Source of the DNA: Candidatus Hodarchaeota archaeon
GTDB taxonomy: Archaea > Asgardarchaeota > Heimdallarchaeia > Hodarchaeales > Hodarchaeaceae
Length of the DNA stretch: 22,946 bases
Direction of reading: 5' to 3'
Assembly (NCBI GenBank): GCA_016840285.1
Contig: JAEOSR010000089.1
Location: forward strand, 1-22,946
Shown here: positions 14,869 through 22,558 of the stretch, in pieces
How the letters are laid out: each line of letters opens with the position of its first letter
How positions within the stretch are numbered: the first letter of the stretch is position 1
Program-made: the position numbers and the translations under genes
The notes under the pieces: generated by a model
The model's input: only the letters and a program-made list of their open reading frames with translations
Database searches by the model: none
Told to the model about the DNA's origin: nothing

Positions 14869-17046
14869 AGCTGTATAGAGTTTCTTTGAGTAATCTTTTA
14901 ACATCCTCCGAGCAGAAAAGTGGGGAAGTACAGTCAATGCAGCTTCACGCATGACACGTACCCATTGAAAGGGAATATTTTTCGCCTCAAAATCGTAAAA
15001 TAATGGGATTATATCATTTTCCAACACATCATAAAGGCTTTTAGCGTCATTCCAGTCTTGTGCACCTCTACTCTTTTCTTCTTTGTTCTCAGGATTGATA
15101 ACCCACCCATTTTTTCTATTATAGCCTTCATCCCACCAACCATCCAAGATGGAGAAATTAGGGATGAAGTTCATACTTGCTTTCATGCCTGAAGTTCCTG
15201 AAGCTTCATTAAAACGGATAGGATTGTTTAACCAAATATCTACTCCTTGCAAAAGTGCTTTTGCTGTCTTTAAATCATAATTTTCTATAAATGCGATTCG
15301 ATGACCAAGCTCTGGGTTCCGAGCATGATTGAAAATCTGTTGGATCAATGATTTTCCCGCATCATCAGCAGGATGAGCTTTCCCTGTAAAAATAAATTGA
15401 ACTGGCCGATATGGATCGTTGACGATTTTTTTCAAACGTTTAAAATCTGAGAAAATCAAACAGGCTCTTTTATACGTGGCAAAACGGCGTGCAAAACCGA
15501 CAGTAAGCACATTTGGATCAAGGAGGGCACCATTTACAAGGGCCATTTCTTTGTCCCAATAGCCTTCCTGAAGATTTTCGCGAGAATTTTCACGCATCCT
15601 TTCGAATAATCGCTGTTTAGCTCTTAGGTGATATTCCCAAATCTCGTAATCAGTTATAACATATTTATCTAACATTCGCTCCCAAAACTTTGGGTCATCG
15701 TGATATGATAACCAATCTTCATTAACCATACTAAATAGATTCTGATAGATTTGGGAAACAAAACTTGGAACATGAGTTCCGTTTGTTACATGATCTAAGG
15801 GATGAAAATCATCGTATTTGTTTTTTAATTCAGAGAATAATGGTGCAAACATCTTACTAGAGATTTCTTTGTGTAACTTTGCCACAGCATTAAATCGCGT
15901 TGAGGTTCTCATACCTAGAACAGTCATATTGAACCCTACCCCAGCACCATGTCCTAAATCGTATGAGCCAAGAGAGTATAAATTATCTTTACCTAATTCC
16001 TGAGCCACACCACTAAAATAAGTATCTATCAACCAGAATGGGAAAACATCATGTCCAGCAGGTACTGGTGTATGTGTTGTGAATAGAGTTTTCTTCCGAA
16101 CTGATTGTAATGCTGCAGTGAAATCCATTCCCCCATCAACAATCAGCTCTCGTATTCGCTCAACGGATGAAAAACTACAATGACCTTCATTAAGGTGATA
16201 CATAGCTGGTTTGATACCAATTTTATTGAATAATCGAACAGAACCAAAGCCCAATAAGAGTTCTTGTTGGAACCTAAGTTCAGAACCTCCTCCATAAAGC
16301 CTATCAGTAAGATTACGATACCATGGGATATTTTCTTCAATATTAGAGTCTAATAAAAAGAGACGAACTCGCCCTACATCCACTTTCCAAACCTTTACGA
16401 CTACATCTACTTCATTTTTGAAATTGACAGAGACCAATAGCGGTTTATTTGTACTGGGGTCAATAATCTCTTTGATCGGTAAATCATCAAAGTCATATTC
16501 CCTAAAGATTTCTTCTTGCCATCCATTTCGAGTTGAACTTATCTTTTGAGTAAAGTAGCCTTCCTGATATAGAAAACCCACCGCAATAATAGGAATCCCA
16601 AGGTCTGACGCTTCCTTAATATGATCACCGGACAAAATGCCCAATCCACCCGAATAAATGGGTATAGAATTATGTATTCCATACTCCATACTTAAATATG
16701 CAATAATTTCATCTGAATGTTCAGGAAATTCCTTATACCACCATAAATGAGCAGCATCTTTCCCCATTTCGGATTTAAAATGTTGTATTACGTTTTTATA
16801 TCTATTCACAAAATTTTTCTTATTAGCCATTCTTTCAAGGCGTTCGTCGCTAATATTTCTAAGAATATAAATCGGATTGTGATTACTATGCCAAAGTGGT
16901 GGATCAAGGATTCTAAACATCTCTCGTGCATCAGCATTCCAAGACCACCATGCATTATATGCCAGATCTACGAGTCCTTTAAGATTGTCAGGCAGTTTCT
17001 TTATCAGATATTCCCTGATCTTCGACTTCACTTTGTAATTATTCAT
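14854..17046 (-). CDS. glgP: Alpha-glucan (glycogen/maltodextrin) phosphorylase with DUF3417 N-terminus
   Basis: A 730-residue GT35 phosphorylase of the shorter bacterial/archaeal type. It releases glucose-1-phosphate from alpha-1,4-glucans with phosphate in the cytoplasm. Residues about 18-100 (LAYNAWWSWNADAREMF) match the DUF3417 domain found before the catalytic part. MEYGIHNSIPIYSGGLGILS, HLNEGHCSF (284-292) and the PLP motif SGTSGMKAS with Lys 622 are all present, then NFSILDGWWDEGY. The ATG at 17046 is preferred: AGGTG at 17055-17059 lies eight bases before it, whereas that sequence overlaps the GTG at 17058. The gene stands alone and no other glycogen gene is in the window. AT-rich TATA-like sequence (GTTATAAAATCT, 17139-17150) lies upstream on the minus strand. 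Confidence 0.94.
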   Translation of the reverse strand: MNNYKVKSKIREYLIKKLPDNLKGLVDLAYNAWWSWNADAREMFRILDPPLWHSNHNPIYILRNISDERLERMANKKNFVNRYKNVIQHFKSEMGKDAAHLWWYKEFPEHSDEIIAYLSMEYGIHNSIPIYSGGLGILSGDHIKEASDLGIPIIAVGFLYQEGYFTQKISSTRNGWQEEIFREYDFDDLPIKEIIDPSTNKPLLVSVNFKNEVDVVVKVWKVDVGRVRLFLLDSNIEENIPWYRNLTDRLYGGGSELRFQQELLLGFGSVRLFNKIGIKPAMYHLNEGHCSFSSVERIRELIVDGGMDFTAALQSVRKKTLFTTHTPVPAGHDVFPFWLIDTYFSGVAQELGKDNLYSLGSYDLGHGAGVGFNMTVLGMRTSTRFNAVAKLHKEISSKMFAPLFSELKNKYDDFHPLDHVTNGTHVPSFVSQIYQNLFSMVNEDWLSYHDDPKFWERMLDKYVITDYEIWEYHLRAKQRLFERMRENSRENLQEGYWDKEMALVNGALLDPNVLTVGFARRFATYKRACLIFSDFKRLKKIVNDPYRPVQFIFTGKAHPADDAGKSLIQQIFNHARNPELGHRIAFIENYDLKTAKALLQGVDIWLNNPIRFNEASGTSGMKASMNFIPNFSILDGWWDEGYNRKNGWVINPENKEEKSRGAQDWNDAKSLYDVLENDIIPLFYDFEAKNIPFQWVRVMREAALTVLPHFSARRMLKDYSKKLYTAILAK

Positions 17047-17303
17047 ATTCTGAAGCACCTACTCTTATTTTCTTTTAATAGACTGTTTGTTAAATAATTT
17101 GTTTGTAGATATATCCTTCTAGAAATTAATTTAATTCGTTATAAAATCTTATTACATTAAAAACAATTACGTCCAAATTTTAAGTATGAAACTCTATATA
17201 GTCCTTCCTAGATAAAAATTTGATGAAGAAAGAATAATATCGAAAATTCTTCGCAGTAATTCTTAATAACCGAACTCCACAATAAGTTATCATTATATGG
17301 TAT

Positions 17304-18047
17304 ATGATGAGAAGAGAAGTTTTATCAACTTTAAAAGTTGGGTATAACGATCTCAAGAATGTGTTAAGCAAAGAAACGAGGGAAGATGTATCAATTATAT
17401 ATATGATTGGAATTATTCTACTCTTTTTCTTTCTTTCCTTTTTTGTCCCAGGAGTCCTTGAACATGTTATAGCGAACACAGACATTTACGGGAGTGGATT
17501 TGCTGCGATTATCTTTGCATTTTCACTAATGGTTATTCTTGGGATTGCCATTATCGTTCTCACTTATGAACCTACAAAGGTCTATGATGTACTTCTTGTC
17601 AAAATACCTGATGGGATTCCAATCGCAACGAGACAAAAACTATTTCAATCGGATGAAGTCCTAATTTCGGGCTTTTTTACTGCGATTTCAAGTGTTTCGA
17701 AAGAATTAGACGAAGACCATAAAGCAGATTTACGATCAATCAAACGTGGAGAACGAGAAATAATTATTGAAGACGGTGTGTTTACAAGAATCATTGCTCT
17801 TGCAGATCGAGACCAATCAAAGATCAGACAGGCAGTAGTAAATATGCAGCGAAGATTTGAATCGATTCACTCTAAAGCTCTCTCAAACTGGATGGGAGAC
17901 ATGAGCGCGATTCCGGAAAGTAAAAACTTCGTTGAATCTGTAGGAAAACTCGAAATAAAATTTGATATTCCGCAACAAACACGATGGATCGGGGTATTAA
18001 CTCTAATATTGACTCCCCTCATGATAGTACTGATAAGCTTCATTTAA
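17304..18047 (+). CDS. Membrane-anchored longin/roadblock-like domain protein
   Basis: A 247-residue protein of unknown function. It has a basic N-terminus, TM helices at about 28-52 and 62-87, a cytoplasmic domain at about 93-200, and a C-terminal TM helix (228-247). The soluble domain begins VYDVLLVKIPDGIPIATR, continues SDEVLISGFFTAISSVSKEL and REIIIEDGVFTRIIALADRD, and ends with a helix before NWMGDMS. The order strand, hairpin with DG-x-P, helix, strand pair, helix is that of longin or roadblock sensor folds. The phrase ISGFFTAI resembles archaeal longin-like proteins. Such domains in Asgard archaea are candidate GTPase regulators or membrane-traffic components. The start codons at 17304 and 17307 are equivalent. 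The stop is seven bases from the convergent flavodoxin-type gene. Confidence 0.6.
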   Translation: MMRREVLSTLKVGYNDLKNVLSKETREDVSIIYMIGIILLFFFLSFFVPGVLEHVIANTDIYGSGFAAIIFAFSLMVILGIAIIVLTYEPTKVYDVLLVKIPDGIPIATRQKLFQSDEVLISGFFTAISSVSKELDEDHKADLRSIKRGEREIIIEDGVFTRIIALADRDQSKIRQAVVNMQRRFESIHSKALSNWMGDMSAIPESKNFVESVGKLEIKFDIPQQTRWIGVLTLILTPLMIVLISFI

Positions 18048-18053
18048 TCAGAC

Positions 18054-18627
18054 CTAATCTTCTGTCTTCACTAAATGGGAAAAATCTTTGGCCCAGTTAC
18101 GGATCAGGTCCCAATCTCGGAAATCATTCATCTTATCATCATCTATGGTAATTCCTCCTTCAATAGACCTCGCAAGTTTTTGAATGATCTTCTTTTCAAG
18201 AAAGGAATAAGATGACTTGGAGGAAAAATCGAAAATACCCCCAAAAGCTTCTATCATATCTGCTTTTACACCAACTTTGTCCATGACATTTTCTAGGTAT
18301 TTTTTTACGGGCTTCAGCCTGAGTTTTAGGGTTTGAGGCTTCTCCAGAGCTCATAAATAAACCTAAAACTTTGCTGTTAAGTATGATTTGATTTTGTTTC
18401 AAAAATTGGTATGATTCCTTTGTCCAACGGCCCATTTTTATCCCAGAACCAACAATAATGCCATCAAATTCTTCTAGGGAGGGAATTTTTAGGCCATCCC
18501 TAAGATTAAGAACTAGAGTAATGATTTTGTGTTTCTCGAGTTCTTCTGCGATGTCATGAGCAATTTCATCAGTACTCCCGAAACGAGAACTAAATGCGAT
18601 TAATACTGACTTCAATTCTTTCACCAA
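18054..18627 (-). pseudogene. Flavodoxin-type protein (HemG/Flavodoxin_5-like), one-base frameshift
   Basis: Two frames together spell a complete flavodoxin of about 190 residues. The first part (18627 to about 18300) starts KSVLIAFSSRFGSTDEIAHD, the FMN-phosphate loop, and continues EEFDGIIVGSGIKMGRW and LGLFMSSGEASNPKTQAEAR. The second part (18054 to about 18300) continues VMDKVGVKADMIEAFGG and FDFSSKSSYSFLEKKIIQK. The break falls in a run of seven T at 18300-18306 (A7 in the transcript). Reading it as six gives ARKKYLENVMDKVGV, restoring one open frame. The 574-base span is one base longer than a multiple of three. It resembles menaquinone-dependent protoporphyrinogen dehydrogenase-like flavodoxins. 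A sequencing or assembly error is the simplest explanation; a true recent mutation is possible. The start is probably TTG at 18627 or GTG at 18624. Confidence 0.75.
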
Positions 18628-18787
18628 TAGCTTAGGAGAACCGTTTGATTAGGAGTTAGGAATTGATGTCAATGAATTTTGTTCTACAATTTCAGCACAA
18701 AAGTGGCTTTACTAATAACCAATCTTAATTATTTAATATAGTTTGAAGTAAAAAATCCAGTTATTTTGTAATTTTTGTACTGCTACC

Positions 18788-18806
18788 CCAGATTTAAAGG
18801 ATCTGG
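18788..18806. terminator. Small hairpin downstream of the LRR gene
   Basis: CCAGAT (18788-18793) and ATCTGG (18801-18806) form a perfect six-base stem with a seven-base loop. It lies five bases past the LRR stop at the end of the five-gene minus-strand operon. No U-tract follows directly, so termination or mRNA-end processing is only a guess. The rest of 18628-18810 is AT-rich with no gene seen. Confidence 0.3.
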
Positions 18807-18810
18807 TTAG

Positions 18811-19320
18811 TTAAATTTCCTCATTATTAAAATAGATACGATAACCTTTATTTTTTAAATTAATGATTTGGGCGGGAATAATATCAGTTTCTCTACTTGA
18901 TATTGACAATTTCTTTAAGTTGATTAAGTTTCCAATCTCTACGGGAATGTTGAGCAAAATATCTTCAAGTAAATAAAAATAGATCAGGTTTTTCAGATTT
19001 TCAATGGATTTGGGAAGAATTCTGATTTTATTCCCTCCAATATAAAGCTCCTTTAAGGAAAGCAAAGATCCTATCTCTTCTGATATTTCGACCAGTCCGT
19101 TATTAACAAGATTTAACACTTCTAAATGATGAAAACTCCAAAGTTCTTTAGGGATAGCTTCTATTCTTTGTAAATAAAACCCAAGACCGTGAATATTGTT
19201 GTCTTGAATATACACTCCGAAATCATTCCATTTAATCTGTTCATTGAGCACTGGAAAACGAATGTCTAGAAATTTCTCTATCGTTTCCAAGAGTGCTACT
19301 TCAAATTTATTATTTACCAA
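18811..19320 (-). CDS. Short leucine-rich-repeat protein
   Basis: A 169-residue protein. After an N-terminal helical part (about 1-45) it carries four repeats of exactly 23 residues, seen from the LxxLxL strands at 66-71 (LEVLNL), 89-94 (LKELYI), 112-117 (LIYFYL) and 135-140 (LKKLSI), each followed by I-P or L-P with a short helix (IPKEL, ILPKSIENL). This is the SDS22/plant-type LRR rule, a protein-interaction surface. The start is a TTG 15 bases after the methyltransferase stop. No ATG is in frame and the upstream frame is closed at 19335. It is the last gene of the minus-strand operon. Asgard genomes contain many similar LRR proteins; the partner is unknown. Confidence 0.75.
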   Translation of the reverse strand: MVNNKFEVALLETIEKFLDIRFPVLNEQIKWNDFGVYIQDNNIHGLGFYLQRIEAIPKELWSFHHLEVLNLVNNGLVEISEEIGSLLSLKELYIGGNKIRILPKSIENLKNLIYFYLLEDILLNIPVEIGNLINLKKLSISSRETDIIPAQIINLKNKGYRIYFNNEEI

Positions 19321-19335
19321 ACCAATTAACCATTA

Positions 19336-20640
19336 TTATTTCTGATTTTCTAGTACAAGAATACGATCGAATTTCCTTCTCTTAGATCGACTTGCAATTT
19401 TATTTAAAGGGATTTCATCGTTTACTGTAACTAATTCTTTGAATCCAAGACTTTTTTGATAAATGATAGAAATCTCCTTGGCTGTGTTTATCGAATACTT
19501 AGTCCGATGAACATCACCAAGGACAAAAACAATTAATGAATCATGCTTCACCACTCGTTTAAGCTCTTCTCCTACCTTAATCATATCATCTAAATAGTTC
19601 TTACTGTCTTGGATTAATTCTTGTCTAAGATCATCTTGTTTTTCCTTGTTTAATCCAAGAAAATAAAGACGTACCCTATTTTGGCCGACATAATCAAGTG
19701 TATTGTAGTAAGGAGGACTACAGATCACTATATCAATTGAATCCTCCTCTAATTTCAAGTGACGAGCGTCACCAAGCATAATTTTCGCCTTCGTTTCTAA
19801 TGGGAATCCTGTGGAATACATTCGCATGATTTTTGCTGCCATCCGTGGGATAACAGCTCTATATTCTGGTTTATCCTTATCAGGACGATAATTCGGATGC
19901 GTGACTGGGCGTGGAGTCATTGGAATAATACAGCCTGTCCAAACAGATAGATAGCCAGGACGATTCCCGTGTAAAATCCCCATTAAACAACTAAGTAAGA
20001 AGTATTCCTTTTCATCTCTCAATTTTTGATTTAGAAAAACAATCTCTTTAAGAGCTTCAGGGTGAAAGTACGCTTGAATCCAGTCTGAAACATGACTTAT
20101 ATCGATTTCTGAAGTGTTAATGTTTCTAATTTCGTTTAAATACGTTAGATAATAATCAATGGGCTTTCGTTCAAATTTTCCTTTCGCTACCAAGTATCCG
20201 TAAATATTCAGATCAATACCAATAACGCCCCTCTGTAAAAAATCAGCTTCTAAAGGAATTGTTCCGACACCCATAAAAGGATCTAACACAATATCTCCTT
20301 TTTTAGAAAAAATTTTTATGAGCCAGTGAGCTAGAGAAGGAGTCATTCGGCCTTGATAAGGTGAAAGGCTATGTAACCAATTTCCCCAGTGTTGTTTATC
20401 ATAAGGTTCATCACGCCAGCCAACGGTTCGTAAAAGCTTAATGGCATTCTTCATTGTTCGATTATAGCTTTCAGAATAGAATTCATCAACATATAACCTG
20501 GAATCAAATTTTTTATTGAATTCTAATTTGAATGATTCTTTTAACTTCCCTACGAGAAGATCTCGCCAGATCTTTTGATATCGGGGATAAGGTTCTTTGT
20601 CAATAAAGGAATCATTAACTCCAAGGTCTTGTAATGCCAT
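19336..20640 (-). CDS. SPPY-type DNA methyltransferase (N4-cytosine/N6-adenine class)
   Basis: A 434-residue SAM-dependent methyltransferase. Residues 93-126 (SPYQGRMTPSLAHWLI, then VLDPFMGVGT) hold the FxGxG-type SAM motif. The later half contains LGDARHL (289-295) and the catalytic SPPYY (308-312), followed by a region ending in LIVFVLGD. The SPPY form is typical of N4-cytosine DNA methyltransferases. RNA methyltransferases of the THUMP/Trm11 group share the DPFxGxGT motif but need a THUMP domain, which is not seen. No restriction enzyme gene lies nearby, so it looks like an orphan methyltransferase. AGGAG at 20647-20651 supports the ATG at 20640. It lies between the thioesterase (36 bases upstream) and LRR genes in one operon. 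Confidence 0.82.
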   Translation of the reverse strand: MALQDLGVNDSFIDKEPYPRYQKIWRDLLVGKLKESFKLEFNKKFDSRLYVDEFYSESYNRTMKNAIKLLRTVGWRDEPYDKQHWGNWLHSLSPYQGRMTPSLAHWLIKIFSKKGDIVLDPFMGVGTIPLEADFLQRGVIGIDLNIYGYLVAKGKFERKPIDYYLTYLNEIRNINTSEIDISHVSDWIQAYFHPEALKEIVFLNQKLRDEKEYFLLSCLMGILHGNRPGYLSVWTGCIIPMTPRPVTHPNYRPDKDKPEYRAVIPRMAAKIMRMYSTGFPLETKAKIMLGDARHLKLEEDSIDIVICSPPYYNTLDYVGQNRVRLYFLGLNKEKQDDLRQELIQDSKNYLDDMIKVGEELKRVVKHDSLIVFVLGDVHRTKYSINTAKEISIIYQKSLGFKELVTVNDEIPLNKIASRSKRRKFDRILVLENQK

Positions 20641-20676
20641 TAAGTTCTCCTAACTATTTCTAATTTCCTGTTTTCC

Positions 20677-21192
20677 CTATTCTTTAGTGTGAAGTTGTTG
20701 GATTGGTTGGATAACACGCTGGAATAATCGGTCCAGCTGTTCTTCGTCCATTCCTGCAATTTTCGCCAAAGTGGAAGTGGAGGGGATCGACCATTTACTT
20801 TCAGCCTCAGCGAGAAGCACACCATCCCCAGAAGTGATTCTAGACTGTACAACTGCACTTTTCTCGTCAGAACTAATAATTTTCCCTTCAACATGAATTA
20901 ATGTGTTTGCTTGAACTGGATTCAGATATTTGGTAGTAATTTCACGGGTGATCCCAACACGGAAAAGATTAGACATGATAGACCAAGCGGCCACTTCATC
21001 GAGCATACTGGCAATGATTCCACCATGAACCCATTGATGAAATCCACAGAAATAATCAGGAACAGTATATTCTGCAAAACATCCTTTATCAGACAGATAA
21101 AAACGGAGTTGTAACCCATGAACATTTGTAGGAGAACATCCAAAACAATTAAATTCCCAAGTATTCGGAATCTCTATTTTTTGCTTTTCCAT
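20677..21192 (-). CDS. HotDog-fold thioesterase (PaaI/4HBT superfamily)
   Basis: A 171-residue acyl-CoA thioesterase-like protein. The N-terminus has FNCFGCSPTNVHGLQLRF (14-31), the C-x-G-C...N..GL.L.F motif of one HotDog group. The core QWVHGGIIASMLDEVAAW (53-70) carries the catalytic-loop HGG and the central helix with Asp 65/Glu 66. It probably hydrolyses a CoA thioester; the acyl group is unknown. The gene lies 15 bases after the SDR gene and 36 before the methyltransferase gene, and an SDR next to a thioesterase suggests lipid or polyketide-like metabolism. The start is the first ATG; its ribosome binding site is weak. Confidence 0.83.
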   Translation of the reverse strand: MEKQKIEIPNTWEFNCFGCSPTNVHGLQLRFYLSDKGCFAEYTVPDYFCGFHQWVHGGIIASMLDEVAAWSIMSNLFRVGITREITTKYLNPVQANTLIHVEGKIISSDEKSAVVQSRITSGDGVLLAEAESKWSIPSTSTLAKIAGMDEEQLDRLFQRVIQPIQQLHTKE

Positions 21193-21207
21193 AGAAACAC
21201 ATCTTTT

Positions 21208-21927
21208 CTAGTTGACACCAGGTAATAGTAGTATATGATCGATGTTACTTGTACTACTTTGGTCAATAATTAACCTGGCGACTTTTGCCACGTCTCCCGC
21301 AGCTAACATCTTATTACGATCAACATTCTTACCATCAAACCAAGGTGTCGAAACTGAACCTGGATTTATTGTTGCTGCTTTTACTAAAGTTCCCTTAAGC
21401 TCTTCCCGTAACGAGCTCACAATAGCTTGGACGGCATGTTTAGTAGCACTATAGATGCTAGTTCGACCAGCTGTATTCAGGCCTAAATTTGAAGAAGTGA
21501 CAATGATTTGGCCGGAATTTTGCTGTTTCATGATTGGTAAGACCTTCTTTAACCATAAAAACACACCGCGCACATTAGTTTGAAATTGATCATCAAATTC
21601 TTGTACAGTCATCTCTTCTAGTAAACCAAAATATCCGACACCAGCATTCGCCACGAGGACATCTACTCCCTTTAACAGCTCGAATGCTTCAATAAACAAT
21701 TTTTCAACGTCACTTACGCTACCCACATCACCAATACCAAAGAAGGCTGTTCCTCCTAAATTGTTGATACTATTAGCAGCAGATTGCAGCTTTTCCTCAT
21801 CTCGTCCAATTAAGAAGAAAGAATGTTTACTTCGAGCCATTTCTAAAGCAATGGCTTTTCCAATACCACTGGAACCTCCAGTAATAATTATTCGTAATGT
21901 CTTTTGAGAATTTTCAGTATTATTCAT
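21208..21927 (-). CDS. Short-chain dehydrogenase/reductase
   Basis: A 239-residue classical SDR. It has the NAD(P) motif TGGSSGIG (16-23), NAGVG (94-98), Asn 118, catalytic Ser 145/146 in IIVTSSNLG, and Tyr 159 and Lys 163 in YSATK, then the C-terminal NPGSVSTPW. It oxidises or reduces an alcohol/ketone pair; the substrate is unknown. Length is normal for the family. GGAG at 21939-21942, within the end of the upstream gene, lies 11 bases before the ATG at 21927. The gene follows the YdjM-like gene by eight bases and precedes the thioesterase, so it is in the operon. It is intact, unlike the SDR remnant at 14663-14868. Confidence 0.93.
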   Translation of the reverse strand: MNNTENSQKTLRIIITGGSSGIGKAIALEMARSKHSFFLIGRDEEKLQSAANSINNLGGTAFFGIGDVGSVSDVEKLFIEAFELLKGVDVLVANAGVGYFGLLEEMTVQEFDDQFQTNVRGVFLWLKKVLPIMKQQNSGQIIVTSSNLGLNTAGRTSIYSATKHAVQAIVSSLREELKGTLVKAATINPGSVSTPWFDGKNVDRNKMLAAGDVAKVARLIIDQSSTSNIDHILLLPGVN

Positions 21928-21935
21928 GATTAGAA

Positions 21936-22523
21936 CTACTCCGTGCTACTTCCCGTGATTTTCAGCTTTTGCAAACCCTTAACCACGATTGGGAATCCTA
22001 TAAGAAAACCGAGAAGGACATCAAATGTTGAAATAAGAGGGCCCTCACGGTCATATGTTACATCATAATCAAAGGATTCAATGAGAAATCCAATTGAGAA
22101 ATCAGAAATCTGAGGAGGTAATGATTGAATAATTACTATATCAAAATTTAATTGATACCCACGCTGATCAAGGGGATATAATAATGGTACAAATCCTTCT
22201 AGATCCAATATGGAATGGGTTAAAAAGGCGATTGAGGCCAAGAGCAAATAGTTCACGAAATTGGGGTATTTTAATTGAAAATCTGGTTTTGAGTTCATAT
22301 AATACCTAGTAAAGAGATTTAAGAATAGTAAGAATAATCCAGATACCAATAACGAATGGAACGGATATCGTGTTCCTGTCAAGGTCTTATCTATTACGTC
22401 TGGTAATGTTGCAGCTAGAGATAAAAGCAAGATGTGCTCTAGAGGTATTTCAGAATCATGTAATCGATTTAAGAAAAACAAACACAAGAATGCACCCATT
22501 ACATGGAGAAGAAGGGTTGTCAT
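21936..22523 (-). CDS. YdjM-like (PF04307-type) membrane-bound hydrolase
   Basis: A 195-residue membrane protein with about four helices. Conserved His and Asp residues fit the membrane metal-dependent hydrolase family typified by YdjM: His 7 near the N-terminus, LPDVIDK (40-46), TRYPFHSLLV with His 56, and THSILDLEG with His 103 and Asp 107, followed by a VPLLYPLD segment. Members are thought to be metal-dependent phosphohydrolases or lipid-active enzymes; the reaction here is unknown. It is the first gene of the probable five-gene operon. A TATA-like TTTTTAAAA (minus strand) at 22550-22558, about 30 bases before the ATG, would give a short or leaderless transcript. Confidence 0.62.
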   Translation of the reverse strand: MTTLLLHVMGAFLCLFFLNRLHDSEIPLEHILLLSLAATLPDVIDKTLTGTRYPFHSLLVSGLFLLFLNLFTRYYMNSKPDFQLKYPNFVNYLLLASIAFLTHSILDLEGFVPLLYPLDQRGYQLNFDIVIIQSLPPQISDFSIGFLIESFDYDVTYDREGPLISTFDVLLGFLIGFPIVVKGLQKLKITGSSTE

Positions 22524-22549
22524 TTTCAGGATTATCTACATAATTCTTG

Positions 22550-22558
22550 GTTTTAAAA
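22550..22558 (-). promoter_or_regulatory. TATA-like promoter of the five-gene minus-strand operon
   Basis: The minus-strand reading TTTTTAAAA lies about 30 bases upstream of the first ATG (22523), the spacing expected for an almost leaderless archaeal transcript. No other strong box lies closer. Confidence 0.35.

Noticed and set aside
17047..17058. GTG start of the phosphorylase four codons upstream of the ATG
   Set aside because: The AGGTG that would serve as ribosome binding site overlaps this GTG; it is correctly spaced for ATG 17046.
18285..18312. Programmed -1 frameshifting in the flavodoxin gene
   Set aside because: The shift needed is +1 (skipping one A of seven), not the -1 typical of an A-AAA-AAA slippery site; error or mutation is simpler.
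19336..20640. tRNA G10 (Trm11-type) methyltransferase
   Set aside because: It shares DPFxGxGT, but no THUMP domain is visible and the catalytic motif is SPPY, which favours DNA amino-methyltransferases.
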